Positions 63,991 to 64,000 of a stretch of DNA of 64,000 nucleotides are shown in pieces. Both the position numbers and the translations under genes were made by a program. Below the pieces are notes generated by a model that was not told the origin of the DNA, searched no databases, and saw only the letters and a list, made by a program, of their open reading frames with translations. This stretch comes from Streptomyces glaucescens (lineage in GTDB: Bacteria > Actinomycetota > Actinomycetes > Streptomycetales > Streptomycetaceae): contig NZ_CP009438.1 in assembly GCF_000761215.1 (NCBI RefSeq), forward strand, positions 7,110,501 to 7,174,500, given 5' to 3'. The number at the start of each line of letters is the position of its first letter. Position 1 is the first letter of the stretch.

Positions 63991-64000
63991 CGGCGGCATG

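Larger units (their letters stand above)
63255..63997. other. Intergenic region at right end
   Basis: 743 bp. It holds the ThuA-operon leader and promoter (63449-63477) and the MerR-type promoter at the edge. The middle (63480-63955) has overlapping open frames on both strands, none with family features or ribosome sites. Confidence 0.5.

Noticed and set aside
63373..63999. Overlapping open frames on both strands near the right end
   Set aside because: Arg/Ala/Pro-rich translations with no family features; typical chance frames in G/C-rich DNA.

Overview
The window looks like a Streptomyces chromosome segment. G+C is very high, GTG starts are common, ribosome sites are AGGAGG-like, and the gene families are typical of that genus: giant NRPSs, MbtH, PBP-type hydrolase, STAS/HATPase switch, Tat-type lipoprotein, LacI sugar locus. 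About two thirds of it is one non-ribosomal peptide locus and the rest is ordinary carbohydrate, stress and catabolic genes.

Region 1 (1-44037, all plus strand) is the peptide locus. It holds a 5'-truncated type II thioesterase, an 883-bp non-coding stretch, a cytochrome P450, a penicillin-binding-protein-like serine hydrolase, two five-module NRPSs (6221 and 6641 aa), an MbtH protein and a GNAT acetyltransferase. Domain order is A-T / C-A-T-E / C-A-T-E / C-A-T-E / C-A-T on the first protein and C-A-T-E / C-A-T / C-A-T-E / C-A-T / C-A-T-E on the second. The assembly line ends in an epimerase and has no in-line thioesterase. The PBP-like hydrolase has the features of the SurE family of trans-acting peptide cyclases, which accept a D C-terminal residue. 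The inferred product is a head-to-tail cyclic decapeptide, configuration L-D-D-D-L-D-L-D-L-D. Ten specificity codes read from the sequence fall into five groups. Position 7 is Thr with good confidence, 9 is probably Val, 3 is branched aliphatic, 6 and 8 have acidic pockets (basic residue likely), and 1, 5 and 10 share one hydrophobic-type code.

Region 2 (44083-47760) holds a STAS / MEDS-HATPase partner-switching pair (minus, ATGA overlap), a cold-shock protein with a hairpin leader and strong terminator, and a DEAD-box helicase.

Region 3 (47994-58187) is a LacI-regulated glycoside utilisation locus. A minus-strand operon carries a sugar-binding lipoprotein, two CUT1 permeases and a cytoplasmic GH2 enzyme. 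The divergent LacI regulator and a secreted PA14-GH2-LamG enzyme lie on the plus strand. A 12-bp palindrome sits in the divergent intergenic region, and a 10/12 match to it lies upstream of the secreted enzyme.

Region 4 (58416-64000) holds a phospholipase-D/cardiolipin-synthase-like protein, an epoxide-hydrolase-family protein, an overlapping ThuA-like / Gfo-Idh-MocA pair with a recognisable promoter, and at the right edge a MerR-type promoter (16-bp palindrome in a 19-bp spacer) leading to an ATG in the last three bases.
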